A stretch of 64,000 bases of DNA from Exiguobacterium sibiricum 7-3 (GTDB lineage Bacteria; Bacillota; Bacilli; Exiguobacteriales; Exiguobacteriaceae). The notes under the pieces were generated by a model. The model did not search any database, was not told where the DNA came from, and saw only the letters and a program-made list of their open reading frames with translations. The stretch is from assembly GCF_000620865.1 (NCBI RefSeq), contig NZ_KK211190.1, forward strand, positions 447,971 to 511,970. The letters run 5' to 3'. Shown in pieces: positions 61,736 through 64,000 of the stretch; within the stretch, counting starts at the first letter, position 1; every line of letters begins with the position of its first letter. A program made the translations under genes and the position numbers.

Positions 61736-63799
61736 ATGATGGAACCAATCAAACATCAATCCGTTGAGCAGGAACCGAACGTTCCGGAAAAAGCGTCAAC
61801 ATCAGCCGTCAATCCGTCGATTGCGAAACAAGCGACACTTGATGCCTTGAAAAAACTAAATCCGGCACATATGGTCAAACAACCGATCATGTTCGTCGTC
61901 TGGATCGGTTGCCTGCTGGCAATCGGTTATACGATTTTCATCGATGAGATGCGCGGCTTTAACTTAGCCGTCAACATCATTCTGTTCCTGACCGTCTTAT
62001 TCGCGAATTTCGCTGAATCGATTGCGGAAGGACGCGGGAAAGCGCAGGCAGATTCATTGAAAGCCTCGAAAGCTGATGTCATGGCACGCAAACGAGTCGG
62101 TCAAATGATCGAGAACGTGTCCTCGGCAACACTGCGTAAAGGCGACATCGTTTTCGTCCGGACCGGTGAATATGTACCGGGGGACGGGGAAATCATCAAA
62201 GGTCTGGCATCGATTGATGAATCCGCGATTACCGGAGAATCGGCACCGGTCATCAAAGAAGCAGGGGGCGACTTTTCGTCTGTCATCGGCGGCACGTTAG
62301 TCGTCAGTGATGAAATCGAAGTCCGGATCACAAGCAATCCCGGCGAGTCGTTCCTCGATCAGATGATTGCGCTCGTCGAAGGGGCAAGCCGGCAAAAAAC
62401 ACCAAACGAGTTGGCGCTGTCGACCTTGCTGACGAGCTTGACACTAATCTTTTTACTCGTTGTCATGACACTGCCTGTCTTTACGAATTATTTAGGATTC
62501 AGCTTGTCGGGTCCGATCTTGATTGCACTGCTCGTCTGTTTGATTCCGACGACAATCGGCGGATTGTTATCGGCAATCGGAATTGCCGGGATGGACCGAG
62601 TGACCCGTTTTAACGTCATTGCGATGAGTGGAAAGGCGGTCGAAGCGGCAGGAGACATCCAAACGATCATTCTCGATAAGACCGGTACGATTACGTTCGG
62701 GAACCGGATGGCGTCCGATATTCTACCGGTCGGTGACGCGACGACGGAAGCCGTCTTTGCCGGCGCAACGCTTTCGTCACTTGCCGATGAGACACCGGAA
62801 GGACGTTCGGTCCTAGAACTTGCTGAACTACGAAACATGCCGATTGAACAAAAACAGTTGGACGGGGCGGAAATCATTCCGTTTCGGGCGGAAACGCGGA
62901 TGTCGGGACTTGATTTAGCAGACGGTCGCCGCGTTCGGAAAGGGGCCGGTCAAGCGATTCAACAGTGGGTTGCAGATCAAGGAGGAGACATTCCTAGCAA
63001 TCTGCAGGAAACGGTCGAGCAGATTTCCCGTCTCGGCGGCACTCCGCTCGTCGTTGCCATCGATTCGACGATCTTAGGTGTCATTTACTTGAAAGATACG
63101 GTCAAACCAGGCATGCGGGAACGTTTTGACCGCCTGCGGGAGATGGGTATTAAAACCGTCATGTGTACCGGTGACAATCCATTGACGGCAGCGACGATCG
63201 CCCGGGAAGCCGGAGTCGATGACTTCGTCGCCGAATGTACACCGGAAGATAAAATCCGGGTCATCAAACGCGAGCAGGACGCCGGACACTTGGTCGCGAT
63301 GACGGGGGACGGAACGAACGATGCGCCGGCGCTCGCCCAAGCCGACGTCGGTCTTGCGATGAACAGCGGGACACAGGCAGCAAAAGAAGCAGCCAACATG
63401 ATTGATCTCGATTCCAATCCGACGAAGATCATCGAAGTCGTCGAAATCGGGAAACAGTTGCTGATGACACGCGGCGCGTTGACGACGTTCTCGATTGCCA
63501 ATGATGTCGCGAAATACTTTGCGATCATTCCGGCAATCTTCATGGTGGCGATTCCTCAGATGGAACTGCTGAACATCATGCGACTCGATTCCCCGACGAC
63601 GGCCATCCTGTCGGCACTGATCTTTAACGCGATCATCATCCCGATGCTAATTCCGCTGGCGATGAAAGGTGTCTCGTATAAACCGATGACGGCAGATCAA
63701 CTGCTCGGCCGGAATTTACTCATCTATGGTCTTGGCGGCGTCATCGTCCCGTTCATCGGCATTAAAATCATTGATGTCTTGCTTGCAAGCATCCTATAA
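61736..63799 (+). CDS. kdpB: KdpB, P-type ATPase subunit
   Basis: A 687-residue protein. Phosphorylation site [13 protein letters not shown] dephosphorylation loop (AITGESAPV), hinge [12 protein letters not shown], and seven helices. It couples ATP hydrolysis to K+ uptake through KdpA. GGAGA precedes the ATG (a second in-frame ATG is at 61739). 17 nt after kdpA. Confidence 0.97.
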   Translation: MMEPIKHQSVEQEPNVPEKASTSAVNPSIAKQATLDALKKLNPAHMVKQPIMFVVWIGCLLAIGYTIFIDEMRGFNLAVNIILFLTVLFANFAESIAEGRGKAQADSLKASKADVMARKRVGQMIENVSSATLRKGDIVFVRTGEYVPGDGEIIKGLASIDESAITGESAPVIKEAGGDFSSVIGGTLVVSDEIEVRITSNPGESFLDQMIALVEGASRQKTPNELALSTLLTSLTLIFLLVVMTLPVFTNYLGFSLSGPILIALLVCLIPTTIGGLLSAIGIAGMDRVTRFNVIAMSGKAVEAAGDIQTIILDKTGTITFGNRMASDILPVGDATTEAVFAGATLSSLADETPEGRSVLELAELRNMPIEQKQLDGAEIIPFRAETRMSGLDLADGRRVRKGAGQAIQQWVADQGGDIPSNLQETVEQISRLGGTPLVVAIDSTILGVIYLKDTVKPGMRERFDRLREMGIKTVMCTGDNPLTAATIAREAGVDDFVAECTPEDKIRVIKREQDAGHLVAMTGDGTNDAPALAQADVGLAMNSGTQAAKEAANMIDLDSNPTKIIEVVEIGKQLLMTRGALTTFSIANDVAKYFAIIPAIFMVAIPQMELLNIMRLDSPTTAILSALIFNAIIIPMLIPLAMKGVSYKPMTADQLLGRNLLIYGLGGVIVPFIGIKIIDVLLASIL

Positions 63800-63812
63800 G
63801 GAGAACAGAATC

Positions 63813-64000
63813 ATGAAACAGGCCATTCGTGTGACGGTTTTCGTCACAGCGTTGTGCGGGATTGTTTTTCCCGCTTTGCTGACCTTATTCGGTCAGTTAC
63901 TTGTCCCGGACAAAGCAGCCGGTTCACTGGTGCAGGAAAACGGAAAATTCATCGGATCGGAATTGATCGCACAACCCTTTACGTCCAAACAGTACTTCCA
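63813..64000 (+). CDS. kdpC: KdpC, K+-ATPase accessory subunit (3' partial)
   Basis: The first 62 codons of kdpC: one N-terminal helix (VFVTALCGIVFPALLTLF) and then NGKFIGSELIAQPF, the conserved GS-E-LI-Q-F region of KdpC. AAGGAG lies upstream. The gene runs off the window end. Confidence 0.95.
   Translation, partial: MKQAIRVTVFVTALCGIVFPALLTLFGQLLVPDKAAGSLVQENGKFIGSELIAQPFTSKQYF

Overview
The window looks like chromosome of a low-GC Gram-positive member of the Bacilli, most probably Exiguobacterium. This is an inference from gene families, strong AGGAGG-type ribosome binding sites, a YhfW-type Rieske oxidoreductase, VanZ-like paralogs, TagGH, LCP proteins, a cre box and a ydaO-type riboswitch. 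No database search was possible. No rRNA, tRNA, CRISPR array, prophage or transposase was seen.

Layout. 1-8.6 kb: a cluster of zinc-ribbon, TcaA-like and secreted or lipoprotein envelope genes. 8.9-11.6 kb: an AT-rich two-gene unit on the minus strand, an HNH-type nuclease-like protein with a membrane half plus a coiled-coil membrane protein (possible defence or toxin system). 12-24.3 kb: housekeeping genes (Rieske oxidoreductase, acyl-lipid desaturase, VanZ, a degenerate M48-ankyrin protein, a secreted 5'-nucleotidase with a cre box upstream, TagGH, GalU, LOG). 24.5-28 kb: a PlcR/PapR-like quorum-sensing pair whose pheromone precursor carries two copies of a 15-residue unit, next to a 48-codon peptide ORF, an intrinsic terminator and two overlapping genes (one methyltransferase-like). 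28.2-30.9 kb: small regulators, a second VanZ and an ATP-grasp enzyme.

31-48 kb: a surface-polysaccharide locus. A roughly 14.5 kb plus-strand operon encodes a Wzz/CapA-like protein, CapD-type dehydratase, flippase, polymerase-like membrane protein, CapI-type epimerase, PaaK/CapK-like adenylating enzyme, UDP-HexNAc dehydrogenase, one GT4 glycosyltransferase, the initiating sugar-phosphate transferase, a FemAB/GNAT-like transferase, a DegT aminotransferase and an LCP ligase. A divergent O-antigen-ligase-type gene lies on the other strand. The locus is bracketed by two copies of a ~210-nt structured repeat and by two paralogous proteins made of four tandem HNH-associated repeats.

48-59.4 kb: an AmiS/UreI channel, a secreted D,D-carboxypeptidase, a Gfo/Idh oxidoreductase, a second zinc-ribbon/lipoprotein pair paralogous to the one at 4.9-6.3 kb, a double-domain teichoic acid glycerophosphotransferase, glycerate kinase and glutathione peroxidase. 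59.5-64 kb: a c-di-AMP riboswitch with its terminator, then a 35-residue membrane ORF, kdpF, kdpA, kdpB and the start of kdpC.

The main themes are cell-envelope polymers, peptide signalling and potassium homeostasis. The observations most worth checking are the PlcR/PapR-like system with its neighbouring peptide locus, the HNH/membrane two-gene unit, and the repeat-bracketed polysaccharide locus.
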